8,783 nt of DNA from Bilophila wadsworthia ATCC 49260 (GCF_000701705.1 NZ_JNJP01000111.1:1-8783); one strand, 5' to 3'; shown: positions 1-6,627, numbered from the stretch's first letter. Numbers and translations are program-made. The notes: a model not told the origin generated them from the sequence alone.

Positions 1-57
1 GTGGGGGAGGGGAGAGGGAAGCCTTTCTCCAGAAAGGTTCCCTCTCCCCTCCCCCAC
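1..57. repeat. Dispersed intergenic palindrome, copy 1
   Basis: Long inverted repeat: bases 1-28 pair with 31-57 to give about 27 base pairs, with one bulged G at 21 and a two-base centre (CC). The arm is made of GGGGGAGGGGAGAGGG followed by CCTTTCT. The same palindrome recurs at 6631-6680 and 7906-7961 almost unchanged. The C-rich tail that follows the other good copies is absent on the right side here, so it is either missing or lies to the left, outside the window. The hairpin sits 36 bases before the potD start, so it probably ends or attenuates transcription of the upstream gene. Confidence 0.85.
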
Positions 58-92
58 ATTCCTAAGTACCTTCAACTTTATAAGGAACTCGC

Positions 93-1130
93 GTGAAAAA
101 ACTCCTCGTTGCGCTTGTCGCGCTGCTGATCGCCGCTTCTCCGGCTTTTGCGGAAGAGGCGAAGGAACTGAACGTGTTCAGCTGGTCGGAATACATTCCG
201 CAGGAAGTCGTCAATGGCTTCACGAAAGAGACAGGCATCAAGGTGGTGCTTTCCACCTATGAATCCAACGAGGCCATGTACGCGAAGCTCAAACTGCTCG
301 GGGCCAAAGGGTATGATCTGGTCGTCCCTTCCGGATACTTCGTGGAAGTGATGGCGCAGGACAACCTGCTCGCCAAGCTGGACAAGAGCAAGATCAAGGG
401 CCTCGGCAACCTTGATCCCGCCTCGCTGAACCAGCCTTTCGACAAGGGCAATGCCCTGACCATCCCCTATATGTGGGGCACGGTGGGGCTGCTCGTGAAC
501 AAGAAGGCCGTGGACGTCTCCACCATCAAGAGCTGGAAGGATCTCGCCCGGCCCGAATTCAAGGGCAGGGTGCTGCTTTCCGATGACCTGCGCGATACGT
601 TCGGCGTGGGCTTGAAGGCGTGCGGCTATTCCATCAACAGCACCAACCCCGACGAGATCAAGGCCGCCTACGAGTGGCTGAAGGCCCTCAAGCCGTCCGT
701 GCGCGTGTTCGACGTGACCGCCACCAAGCAGGCCTTCATCAGCGAGGAAGTGGTGGCCGGGCTGGCGTGGAACGGCGACGCCTTCATCGCCATGCAGGAA
801 AACCCCGACCTCGAATTCATCGTGCCCGAAGAGGGGATGCTGATCTGGCTCGACAACTTCGCCATCCCCGCCGGGGCCGAGCACAAGGAAAACGCCTACA
901 AGTTCATCAGTTACCTGATGCGTCCCGAGGTCGCCAAGCTGTGCGTGGAAGAGTTCAACTACTCCACGCCGAACAAGGCCGCCGAGAAGATCCTTGAGCC
1001 CGAATACGCCGAGAGCAAGGTCATTGTGCTGGATCCGGAAGAGCTCGCCAAGGGTGAAGTGACCGTCAACGTGGGCAAAGCCCGCGAACTGTACGAAAAG
1101 TATTGGGAACAGCTCAAGGCCGGAGACTGA
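93..1130 (+). CDS. potD: Spermidine/putrescine ABC transporter, periplasmic substrate-binding protein (PotD family)
   Basis: 345-residue periplasmic binding protein that captures polyamines and hands them to an inner-membrane ABC transporter (PotABC type). The GTG start at 93 follows the ribosome site AAGGA at 82-86. Residues 1-20 form a Sec signal peptide (Lys-Lys, then a Leu/Ala/Val core, cleavage after AFA). The body matches E. coli PotD along its length: W31-SEY near the N-terminus, STYESNEAMYAKL at 54-66, DLVVPSGY at 75-82, NLDP at 106-109, W226-NG, W252-LD254 and Y290-STPN. These correspond to the aromatic and acidic residues that hold the polyamine in PotD; the position of E. coli Glu171 appears to be Asp168 here, a conservative change that could shift preference between putrescine and spermidine. 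No permease or ATPase gene lies downstream, so potABC, if linked, would be to the left of the window. A diverged repeat hairpin at 1161-1197 follows the stop codon. Confidence 0.93.
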   Translation: MKKLLVALVALLIAASPAFAEEAKELNVFSWSEYIPQEVVNGFTKETGIKVVLSTYESNEAMYAKLKLLGAKGYDLVVPSGYFVEVMAQDNLLAKLDKSKIKGLGNLDPASLNQPFDKGNALTIPYMWGTVGLLVNKKAVDVSTIKSWKDLARPEFKGRVLLSDDLRDTFGVGLKACGYSINSTNPDEIKAAYEWLKALKPSVRVFDVTATKQAFISEEVVAGLAWNGDAFIAMQENPDLEFIVPEEGMLIWLDNFAIPAGAEHKENAYKFISYLMRPEVAKLCVEEFNYSTPNKAAEKILEPEYAESKVIVLDPEELAKGEVTVNVGKARELYEKYWEQLKAGD

Positions 1131-1160
1131 TTGCGGCCGGGCTGATGAAGATTGCATTGG

Positions 1161-1230
1161 GAGGGGAACCTTTTTCCGGAAGGGGGCCTCTCCCCTCAAC
1201 CTTCCCCCTCTCCTCCAAAGACGTTTGTCG
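1161..1230. repeat. Dispersed palindrome, diverged copy 2; likely potD terminator
   Basis: GAGGGG at 1161-1166 pairs with CCCCTC at 1192-1197, and an inner stem 1169-1186 (CCTTTTTCC with GGAAGGGGG, partly by G-U pairs) closes on the centre 1177/1178. The right side carries CCCCCTCTCCTCCAAAGACGTTT, matching the tail CCCCCTCCTCTCATCCTCCAAAGGTTTTCGAC of the copy at 6681-6715. It lies 30 bases after the potD stop codon and is placed to act as its terminator. It has lost much of the perfect pairing of the other copies. Confidence 0.6.
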
Positions 1231-1343
1231 TTATCGATCCCCTGTTCAAGGGGAGCGGTATGGGCTGGATGGGGGCTGTTTTTTTGTGGGGGAGCATGTT
1301 TGGGAAAGGAAAGGCATATCCGGAGCTCGGCGGAGAGCGGGGG

Positions 1344-1901
1344 ATGGGGCAGGGATGGTATGGGGCGATCGGCAAGCTGGCGATCGCCGCTTTGCTGATC
1401 GGGGCTGTGCTGATCTGGCGGGCGGAAGCGTGGCTGCATGTTGACGTGCCGTTGGAACATGCGGATGTCATTGTAGTGCTCGGAGGTGAATCCGGGCAGC
1501 GCGTGATCGGTGCGGCGGAGCTGTATCATCAGGGCGTTGCCCCGAAAGTCTTTGTGACGGGCTCCGGCGACGGAGGGCTTATCGTCCGGCGGCTCGGCAT
1601 GGCGGGAGTGCCGGATGCGGCCTGTGAGAGCCAATCCCGCAGCACGTATGAAAACGCCGTTCTGACCAAAAAGGCGCTGGAAGCCTCGCATCCCCGTTCC
1701 GTCATGCTGGTGACGAGCTGGTTCCACAGCAGGCGGGCGCTTGCGGTGTTCCGGGACGTCTGGCCCGAAGTGACGTTCGGGGTGCACCCCGTCTATGCGG
1801 GGGCGACATTCACGGCACGGTTCCGCATCTATGAGATGGGGTATATTTTTTCGGAATACGTCAAGACGCTTTGGTATATGGTGCGCTACGGCGTAGCCTG
1901 A
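1344..1901 (+). CDS. Membrane-anchored DUF218 (YdcF/SanA-like) protein
   Basis: 185 residues from ATG 1344. One N-terminal membrane segment (residues 8-25, rich in Leu/Ile/Ala) is followed by a DUF218 domain from about residue 38. Family signs are HADVIVVLGG at 39-48, APKVFVTGSG at 66-75, the SRSTYENA stretch at 98-105 and VMLVTSWFHSRRA at 120-132 with His128. The domain is a Rossmann-like fold; relatives such as SanA affect envelope permeability and YdcF binds S-adenosylmethionine, but the reaction is unknown, so no gene symbol is given. Start choice: ATG 1260 is in frame and would add 28 residues; its ribosome site lies in a small hairpin and the added codons are unusually G-rich. ATG 1344 has GGAG at 1332-1335 and gives the usual family N-terminus. 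A strong terminator follows at 1935-1963. Confidence 0.8.
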   Translation: MGQGWYGAIGKLAIAALLIGAVLIWRAEAWLHVDVPLEHADVIVVLGGESGQRVIGAAELYHQGVAPKVFVTGSGDGGLIVRRLGMAGVPDAACESQSRSTYENAVLTKKALEASHPRSVMLVTSWFHSRRALAVFRDVWPEVTFGVHPVYAGATFTARFRIYEMGYIFSEYVKTLWYMVRYGVA

Positions 1902-1934
1902 CGCCGTGCCGGGACGGGCATGTTTTGAGAGAGG

Positions 1935-1963
1935 GCCTCCGTGTGTACACCGGAGGCTTTTTT
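1935..1963 (+). terminator. Rho-independent terminator after the DUF218 gene
   Basis: GCCTCCG at 1935-1941 pairs perfectly with CGGAGGC at 1951-1957 around a nine-base loop, followed by six T residues at 1958-1963. It lies 34 bases after the stop codon at 1901. This is a textbook intrinsic terminator on the plus strand. Confidence 0.9.
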
Positions 1964-1983
1964 ATGGGCTGGCATCTTTTATC

Positions 1984-2010
1984 TTGGCGCAGAGAAATTT
2001 TTCTTGCCAA
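1984..2010. repeat. Imperfect inverted repeat, first of three adjacent ones
   Basis: TTGGC at 1984-1988 pairs with GCCAA at 2006-2010. Inside, A/G-rich 1992-1996 pairs weakly with the T-rich 1998-2002, mostly through A-T and G-U pairs. It abuts the next palindrome with no spacer. The TTGCCA at 2004-2009 could also be a -35 element for a -10-like GATAAT at 2025-2030 (15-base spacer). Confidence 0.4.
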
Positions 2011-2045
2011 TTAGTCCGTGTAAGGATAATCCTTGTACGTACTAA
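2011..2045. promoter_or_regulatory. 35-base palindrome, possible operator or RNA hairpin
   Basis: The sequence is symmetric about base 2028: 14 Watson-Crick pairs, two G-T pairs (2020/2036, 2021/2035) and one mismatch (2016/2040) out of 17. The ends are TTAGT and ACTAA; the core is AAGGATAATCCTT. The G-T pairs would be tolerated in RNA, which favours an RNA hairpin over a pure DNA operator, but the core overlaps a -10-like GATAAT. It is the only strong symmetric element in the 394-base gap ahead of the MATE transporter gene, so control of that gene is a reasonable guess. No known riboswitch class is recognised. Confidence 0.45.
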
Positions 2046-2050
2046 TGAAG

Positions 2051-2080
2051 CGTGCCATGTCGCTCTCAGGGCATGGCACG
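2051..2080. terminator. Nine-base-pair hairpin, possible attenuator or terminator
   Basis: CGTGCCATG at 2051-2059 pairs perfectly with CATGGCACG at 2072-2080 around a 12-base loop. The following GTTTCTGT is only a poor U-tract on the plus strand, so termination would be weak. It lies five bases after the 2011-2045 palindrome. From 2081 to 2270 I see no convincing gene or RNA; a GAGGGAAC/GTTCCCTTC inverted repeat is present at roughly 2151-2190 but has a loop of over 20 bases. Confidence 0.4.
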
Positions 2081-2270
2081 GTTTCTGTCCCGTAAAAAAT
2101 GGCGTATTCGGAAAATAGCTTGAGCCTTTGCAAGGCACATATCGCCGCGGAGGGAACGGACAGCCTCGGATAACTCCTTTGTTCCCTTCATGGGGGCAGT
2201 GGGGAGCCGGATAAGCTGCCTCATAGCGGAACGGGCTTCTTGCTGTACGGAGTCTCCGGCGTCGGAACAT

Positions 2271-2307
2271 TTTGGAGGGGGAGGGCATCCTTTCCTGAAG
2301 GGGCTCC
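2271..2307. repeat. Dispersed palindrome, strongly diverged copy 3
   Basis: GGAGGGGGAGGG, then CCTTTC at 2289-2294 pairing with GAAGGG at 2297-2302, then CTCC at 2304-2307 pairing with GGAG at 2274-2277. The order and composition match the other palindromes (GGGGAGGG, CCTTTC, GAAAGG, CTCC) but the outer arms have decayed. It lies 51 bases before the MATE transporter start, in the leader of that gene rather than after a stop codon. Confidence 0.45.
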
Positions 2308-2357
2308 ACTTTCCGGAATTCGACATGCCGCAATCTTTTTCTCTTTGAAGGAAGTTT

Positions 2358-3740
2358 ATGCACGGATTGGATCTCATGCTCCACGGCCCTTTGGTGCGGA
2401 CCTTTTTGCGTTACTGCATCCCGTGGACGCTGGCCATGCTGCTCCAGTCTTCGGCGGCCATAGTGGACGGCTTCTTCGTAGGCCGCTATGTCGGGGCGAT
2501 GTCTTTGGCGGCCCTCAACCTTGTCATGCCGATGTTTTCCTTGTTTTTCGGGGTGGGCGTCATGCTTGCGTCGGGTGGGGCAGTCCGGGCCGGGAAATAT
2601 CTTGGCGAGAAGAGGCCGGAAGCGGCTTCCGCGATTTTCACCAAAACGATGCTCTCCCTGCTGCTTGTCGGTCTAGCCGCGTCGGCGGGGATGCTGCTGT
2701 TCAGCGGCGAACTGGTGCGCTTTCTCGGGGCGGACGAAGAGCTGAGGGGGCCCGCCGAAGCCTATTTGCGCGGCTTGATGTTTTTCGGGCCGATGATCCC
2801 TTGCGGCCTGGCGCTCTCGTATTTCGTCCGCGTGAACGGGAAACCCGCTCTGGCTTCCGTGGGGCTCATGCTGAGCGCGCTCATCAACATTGTTCTGGAC
2901 GCCGTCTTTATCCCCGTGTTTGGCATGGGCGTCGAGGGTGCGGCCTATGCTACCGGCATTGCCTATACCATCACGACGGGGGTTTTGTGCCTGCACTTTT
3001 TCACTCCTGAGGCGAAGTGCCGTTTTACCCGTGCGATTGGCGCGTGGAAGGAGGTCGGGCAGGCTTGCTGGAACGGCGTTTCCGAATTGATCAACGAGAC
3101 GTCGATCGGACTGGTGATCTTGTTCATCAACTGGATTTTGCTTGCCCGGATCGGCTCATACGGTGTGGCTGCGTTTACTATCATCAACTATGCCGCATGG
3201 TTTGGGGCCTCCGTGTCCTACGCCATCAGTGACTCCCTGTCTCCTCTGGTAAGCGCCAATTTCGGGGCCAGGAACTTCGCCCGCGCCCGCCAATTCCTCG
3301 GGCTTGCCTTGGGCATGGTCTTCGGCATCGGGCTCATGCTGTATGGTCTGTTCGCGCTGTATCCGGAAATGCTGTTGAAAATCTTCCTGCCCGGTGAGGA
3401 GAAAGTGGTGGCGGTGACGCTGGAGTTCATCGACTGGTTCAAGCTGGCTTTTTTGTTCAGTGGCCTGAACATGGCTCTGGCGAGTTTCTTCACGGCGCTG
3501 CATATGGCTGCGGCGTCCGCTGCGGTGGCTCTCATGCGCAGCTTGCTTTTTCCGGTGGGCTTCCTGTGGCTGTTGCCGCAACTGTTCGGCAATGTGGGTA
3601 TTTACGTAGCCATACCGTTGGCGGAAATGTGCACGCTGGTCGTGGCGAGCCTGATCTTTGCGGCCAGCCGGAAACATTTTGCCGATCGCAAGGCGCACCA
3701 CGGCCCGGAGCGGGCGGCACGGGGCGGAAAAAATCTGTAG
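2358..3740 (+). CDS. MATE-family multidrug/toxin efflux transporter (MepA-like)
   Basis: 460-residue inner-membrane protein, the usual length for MATE transporters with 12 membrane helices in two related halves. These proteins expel cationic drugs, dyes or metabolites in exchange for H+ or Na+. ATG 2358 is preceded by GAAGGAAG at 2347-2354. The N-terminal stretch FLRYCIPWTLAMLLQ (16-30) and AIVDGFFVGR (34-43), with Asp37 in helix 1, fit the ion-binding acidic position of the family. NIVLDAVFIPVFGMG at 177-191 is the conserved MATE motif after helix 5. Helix 7 begins with NGVSELINETSIG (239-251), carrying Glu243 and Glu247. The C-terminal 20 residues are basic and cytoplasmic. Substrate cannot be predicted. 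The gene appears to be transcribed alone, with a structured leader upstream and a terminator at 3772-3810. Confidence 0.92.
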   Translation: MHGLDLMLHGPLVRTFLRYCIPWTLAMLLQSSAAIVDGFFVGRYVGAMSLAALNLVMPMFSLFFGVGVMLASGGAVRAGKYLGEKRPEAASAIFTKTMLSLLLVGLAASAGMLLFSGELVRFLGADEELRGPAEAYLRGLMFFGPMIPCGLALSYFVRVNGKPALASVGLMLSALINIVLDAVFIPVFGMGVEGAAYATGIAYTITTGVLCLHFFTPEAKCRFTRAIGAWKEVGQACWNGVSELINETSIGLVILFINWILLARIGSYGVAAFTIINYAAWFGASVSYAISDSLSPLVSANFGARNFARARQFLGLALGMVFGIGLMLYGLFALYPEMLLKIFLPGEEKVVAVTLEFIDWFKLAFLFSGLNMALASFFTALHMAAASAAVALMRSLLFPVGFLWLLPQLFGNVGIYVAIPLAEMCTLVVASLIFAASRKHFADRKAHHGPERAARGGKNL

Positions 3741-3771
3741 CGGCGGATTGTGCGGGAGGAACGCAGTGGAA

Positions 3772-3811
3772 CACGGGGTTGCCGCAGTGGCGCGGCAGCC
3801 CGTGGTTTCTT
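3772..3811 (+). terminator. Rho-independent terminator after the MATE gene
   Basis: CACGGG (3772-3777) plus TTGCCGC (3779-3785) pair with GCGGCAG (3792-3798) plus CCCGTG (3799-3804), giving 13 base pairs with one bulged G at 3778 and a six-base loop. A short T-rich run (GTTTCTT) follows. It lies 31 bases after the stop codon at 3740. The rest of 3812-3927 is A/T-richer than the genes and holds no feature I can support. Confidence 0.75.
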
Positions 3812-3927
3812 ATGCCATGCGGCCTGATAAGCTTGTTCTAAAACGCACATTGTTGGTGATGTTGCATGGTTGCAGTCTTAATCGTGTTACGGAAAAAAGA
3901 TAAGTGGCACATTTTACCCTGTTTTGA

Positions 3928-3965
3928 TTGACACAATTCCGGCCTCTGTATAATACGATTATAAT
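3928..3965 (+). promoter_or_regulatory. Sigma70-type promoter for hysBA
   Basis: A perfect -35 box TTGACA is at 3928-3933 and a perfect -10 box TATAAT at 3949-3954; the spacer is 15 bases, shorter than the optimal 17. A second perfect TATAAT follows at 3960-3965 but lacks a good -35 at normal distance. The TTGACA lies within ATTGACACAAT, a short symmetric sequence (3927-3937) that could bind a regulator. Start of transcription near 3961 would give a leader of about 100 bases before hysB at 4065. Confidence 0.65.
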
Positions 3966-4064
3966 CTTTTGCTGTAGGCCGCATTCTGTCCGTCCTCAGA
4001 GCGCGCGTTGTGCAGCATCCCTCGCTATCCATCGTATCAACATGCCTTTATCAAGGAGGCAGGA

Positions 4065-5006
4065 ATGGCTCTTTCCAGACGAGATTTCGTCAAACTGTGT
4101 TCGGGCACGGTGGCCGGGTTCGGGGTTTCCCAAATGTTTCACCCCGCCATCCACGAGGCCTTTGCCCAAACGCTCACCGGCGAACGTCCTCCCGTTTTCT
4201 GGGTTCAGGGGCAGGGGTGCACGGGCTGTTCGGTCACGCTGCTGAACAGCACGCACCCGAGCATCGCCGACGTGCTGCTCAAAATCATCAGCCTTGAATT
4301 CCATCCCACCGTCATGGCCGCTGAAGGCGAGGGCGCGTATGAGCATATGATGCGCGTCGCCGAAAAGTTCAAGGGCAAGTTCATCTTCGCCGTTGAGGGT
4401 GCCGTGCCGGTGGCGCATGACGGCAAGTGCTGCGTGGTGGCGGAAGCCGACCACCATGAAGTGACCATGACCGAAGTGACCAAGGTGCTGGCCGCCAACG
4501 CCGCCGCCGTGCTCGCCGTGGGCACCTGCGCGGCCTACGGCGGCATTCCCGCCGGGAAGGGCAACGAGACCGGCGCCATGGGCGTTTCCGCGTTCCTCAA
4601 AAAGGAAGGCATCCCCGCCCCCGTCATCAACATCCCCGGTTGCCCTCCGCATCCCGACTGGATCGTGGGCACCATCGGCCTCGGCCTTCAGGCTCTCGCC
4701 ACCAACACGCTCGGCCTGCTGGTCAAGCAGGGGCTCGACGCCAACGGCCGCCCGAAGGCGTTCTACAAGAACGTGCACATGAACTGTCCCCACCTGAGCG
4801 CATTTGAAGCCGGGCACATGGTCAAGACCATGAGCGACAAGGACGGCTGCCGTTTCAGCATGGGCTGCAAGGGCCCCCGGAGCGCCTGCGACTCCTTCGA
4901 GCGCAAATGGAACAACGGGGTCAACTGGTGCGTCAACAACGCCACGTGCATCGGCTGCACCTCCCCGACCTTCCCCGACGGGCAGTCCCCCTTCTACGTC
5001 AACTAG
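4065..5006 (+). CDS. hysB: Periplasmic [NiFeSe] hydrogenase, small subunit
   Basis: 313-residue electron-transfer subunit of a periplasmic uptake-type hydrogenase. ATG 4065 follows AAGGAGG at 4053-4059; an in-frame upstream ATG at 4008 has no ribosome site. The Tat motif SRRDFVK lies at residues 4-10, with probable cleavage after EAFA (residue 34), so the folded heterodimer is exported. Cluster ligands are visible: proximal [4Fe-4S] C52, C55, C155, C193 (GCTGC, GTCAAYGG, GCPPHP); distal H238, C241, C262, C268; medial C275, C289, C295, C298. Standard [NiFe] enzymes have proline at the position of C289 (NWP) and a [3Fe-4S] medial cluster; the Cys here predicts a [4Fe-4S] cluster as in [NiFeSe] enzymes. 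There is no C-terminal membrane helix, so the enzyme should be soluble or peripherally attached and pass electrons to cytochrome c3. hysA follows after 98 bases in the same operon. Maturation genes are not in the window. Confidence 0.95.
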   Translation: MALSRRDFVKLCSGTVAGFGVSQMFHPAIHEAFAQTLTGERPPVFWVQGQGCTGCSVTLLNSTHPSIADVLLKIISLEFHPTVMAAEGEGAYEHMMRVAEKFKGKFIFAVEGAVPVAHDGKCCVVAEADHHEVTMTEVTKVLAANAAAVLAVGTCAAYGGIPAGKGNETGAMGVSAFLKKEGIPAPVINIPGCPPHPDWIVGTIGLGLQALATNTLGLLVKQGLDANGRPKAFYKNVHMNCPHLSAFEAGHMVKTMSDKDGCRFSMGCKGPRSACDSFERKWNNGVNWCVNNATCIGCTSPTFPDGQSPFYVN

Positions 5007-5080
5007 GCCGTTTTCCGGCCGGGAGGCGGCAATCCTCCGGGGTTGCGCTTATCTGACACTCTGAACGGGGTTTCCCGTTC
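5006..5080 (+). other. Three hairpins between hysB and hysA
   Basis: Three short perfect stems fill the 98-base intercistronic gap: GGCCG/CGGCC (5006-5010 with 5016-5020), GGAGG/CCTCC (5022-5026 with 5034-5038) and GAACGGG/CCCGTTC (5063-5069 with 5074-5080, four-base loop). None has a T-run, so they are not intrinsic terminators. The last one ends 11 bases before the hysA ribosome site GAGGAG at 5092-5097. They may protect or mark processing ends of the mRNA and set the ratio of the two subunits. Confidence 0.55.
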
Positions 5081-5104
5081 CAGTCGCTTTTGAGGAGCCA
5101 CTTT

Positions 5105-6610
5105 ATGGCAGAAGCTACCCAGACGAAAACCACGATCGCCATCGATCCGGTGACCCGTATCGAAGGCCATCTCAAGGCCGAGGTCGTGGTTGAAAACGGC
5201 AAAGTCGTCGATGCGAAACTGACCGGCGGCATGTACCGTGGTTTCGAATCCATCCTGCGCGGGCGTCATCCGCGCGACGCCGCCCAGATCGTGCAGCGCA
5301 TCTGCGGCGTGTGCCCCACCGCCCATGCCACCGCCGCCAGCATCGCGCTGGAAAAAGCCAGCGGCACCGCGGTTCCGAGCAACGGCCGCGCCACCCGTAA
5401 CCTGATCCTCGGTGCGAACTACCTCCAGTCGCACATCCTGCATTTTTACCATCTGGCGGGCCAGGATTTCATCCAGGGGCCGGACACCGCCCCGTTCATG
5501 CCGCGCTACGCCAAGCCCGATCTGCGCCTTCCCCCGGCCATCAATGCCGTGGGCGTCGACCAGTACGTCGAGGCGCTGGAAGTGCGCGCCGTGTGCCATG
5601 AGATGGTCGCGCTTTTCGGCGGCCGTATGCCTCACGTGCACGGCATCCTTGCCGGCGGCGCCGCTGAGATCCCCACGAAGGAAAAGCTCGTCGAATACGC
5701 GGCCCGTTTCAAGAAGGTCCGCAAGTTCGTCGAAGAAAAGTACCTCCCCGTGGTGTATCTCGTCGGCAGCCAGTACAAGGATCTCGGAGCGTTCGGGCAG
5801 GGCTACCGCAACGCGCTGTGCGTGGGCGTGTTCCCGCTGGACGACGAGGGCAAGGAATTCGTGTTCAAGGCCGGAGCCTATCAGGACGGCAAGGACATGC
5901 CCTTCGACGTGAAGCGGGTGACCGAGGACGTCAAGTTCTCGTGGTTCGCCGACTCCACCTCGGGCAAGCCCTTTACCAAGGGCGAGAATGTCCTCGAAGT
6001 GGACAAGAAGGGCGCGTACAGCTTCGTGAAGGCCCCCCTGTACAACGGGAAGCCCATGGAAGTCGGCCCGCTGGCGCGTATGTGGGTGAACAACAAGCCC
6101 ATTTCGCCCATCGGCCAGAAGCTGTTCAAGGAATATTTCGGCCTCGACGTGAAGAACTTCCGCGACATGGGCGAAGACCTCGCCTTCTCGCTGCTTGGCC
6201 GTCACGTGGCCCGCGCCGAGGAATCCTACCTCATGCTGGACGTCGTCGAGCGCTTCCTTAAGGAAGTGCGTCCCGACGAGGAGACGTTCTCCATGCCGGT
6301 GATGAAGGATTCCGAAGGGTTCGGCTTCACCGAGGCGCCTCGCGGTTCGCTGATGCATTTCACCAAGGTCCGCAACGGCAAGATCGACAACTATCAGATC
6401 GTGTCCGCGACCCTTTGGAACTGCGCTCCCCGCAACGACACCGGTATGCGCGGCGCTCTTGAGGAAGCCCTCATCGGCGTGCCCGTGCCCGACATTGAGA
6501 ATCCCGTCAACATAGCGCGGCTTATCCGCGCCTTTGACCCGTGACTGGGGTGTGCCGTGCACGTGCTGCACGCCGAATCCGGCAAGGTTGCCGTCATCAA
6601 TATGGATTAA
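5105..6610 (+). CDS. hysA: Periplasmic [NiFeSe] hydrogenase, large subunit (selenoprotein, UGA-encoded Sec480)
   Basis: Catalytic subunit that carries the Ni-Fe active site for reversible H2 oxidation; 501 residues when the in-frame UGA at 6542-6544 is read as selenocysteine, followed by TAA at 6608-6610. ATG 5105 has GAGGAG at 5092-5097. N-terminal motif RICGVC at 65-70 gives C67 and C70, with H74 nearby. The C-terminal motif is Asp478-Pro-Sec480-Leu-Gly-Cys483-Ala-Val-His486, so Sec480 and Cys483 complete the four ligands (the family form is DPCxxC). The 15 residues after His486 match the tail that the maturation protease removes once nickel is inserted. There is no signal peptide; it should be exported together with HysB through the Tat signal of the small subunit. 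Stopping at the UGA would give a 479-residue protein without nickel ligands. Expression needs SelA, SelB, SelC and SelD, none in this window. In related Desulfovibrio the [NiFeSe] enzyme is favoured when selenium is available. Confidence 0.95.
6542..6582 (+). promoter_or_regulatory. Sec UGA codon and candidate bacterial SECIS stem-loop
   Basis: UGA at 6542-6544 is followed by C, a context that favours readthrough. Directly downstream, 6545-6548 (CTGG) pairs with 6579-6582 (CCGG, one G-U), a four-base bulge lies at 6575-6578, then 6549-6555 (GGTGTGC) pairs with 6568-6574 (GCACGCC, one G-U). The 12-base apical loop at 6556-6567 starts C-G-T, so a G lies in its first two positions as in bacterial SECIS elements. 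The loop begins 11 bases after the UGA, closer than is usual; an alternative inner stem 6556-6560/6568-6572 moves it to 16 bases. SelB binding is inferred. Confidence 0.7.
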
Positions 6611-6627
6611 GGTTGGATAGCTGAAAA

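Noticed and set aside
78..1787. 569-codon open frame on the minus strand across potD and the DUF218 gene
   Set aside because: It lies antisense to two genes with clear family matches, has no recognisable domain, and is His/Gly/Leu-rich as expected for the shadow of G+C-rich codons.
2066..2377. 103-codon minus-strand frame ahead of the MATE gene, ending with an amphipathic MKGTKELSEAVRSLRGD-type stretch
   Set aside because: No ribosome site at its possible starts (the bases before the ATG at 2191 are C-rich), it overlaps the MATE start, and it partly translates a repeat copy. A homology search would decide; a conserved match in other species would revive it.
3913..3930. TGGCAC near 3905-3910 as a sigma54 -24 element for hysBA
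   Set aside because: The -12 part (TTGC at the fixed distance) is missing: ATTTTACCC follows instead.
6545..6610. hysA as a truncated pseudogene with a nonsense mutation
   Set aside because: The frame after the UGA encodes the exact conserved C-terminal motif and a tail of the expected 15 residues, and the small subunit carries the [NiFeSe] signature.
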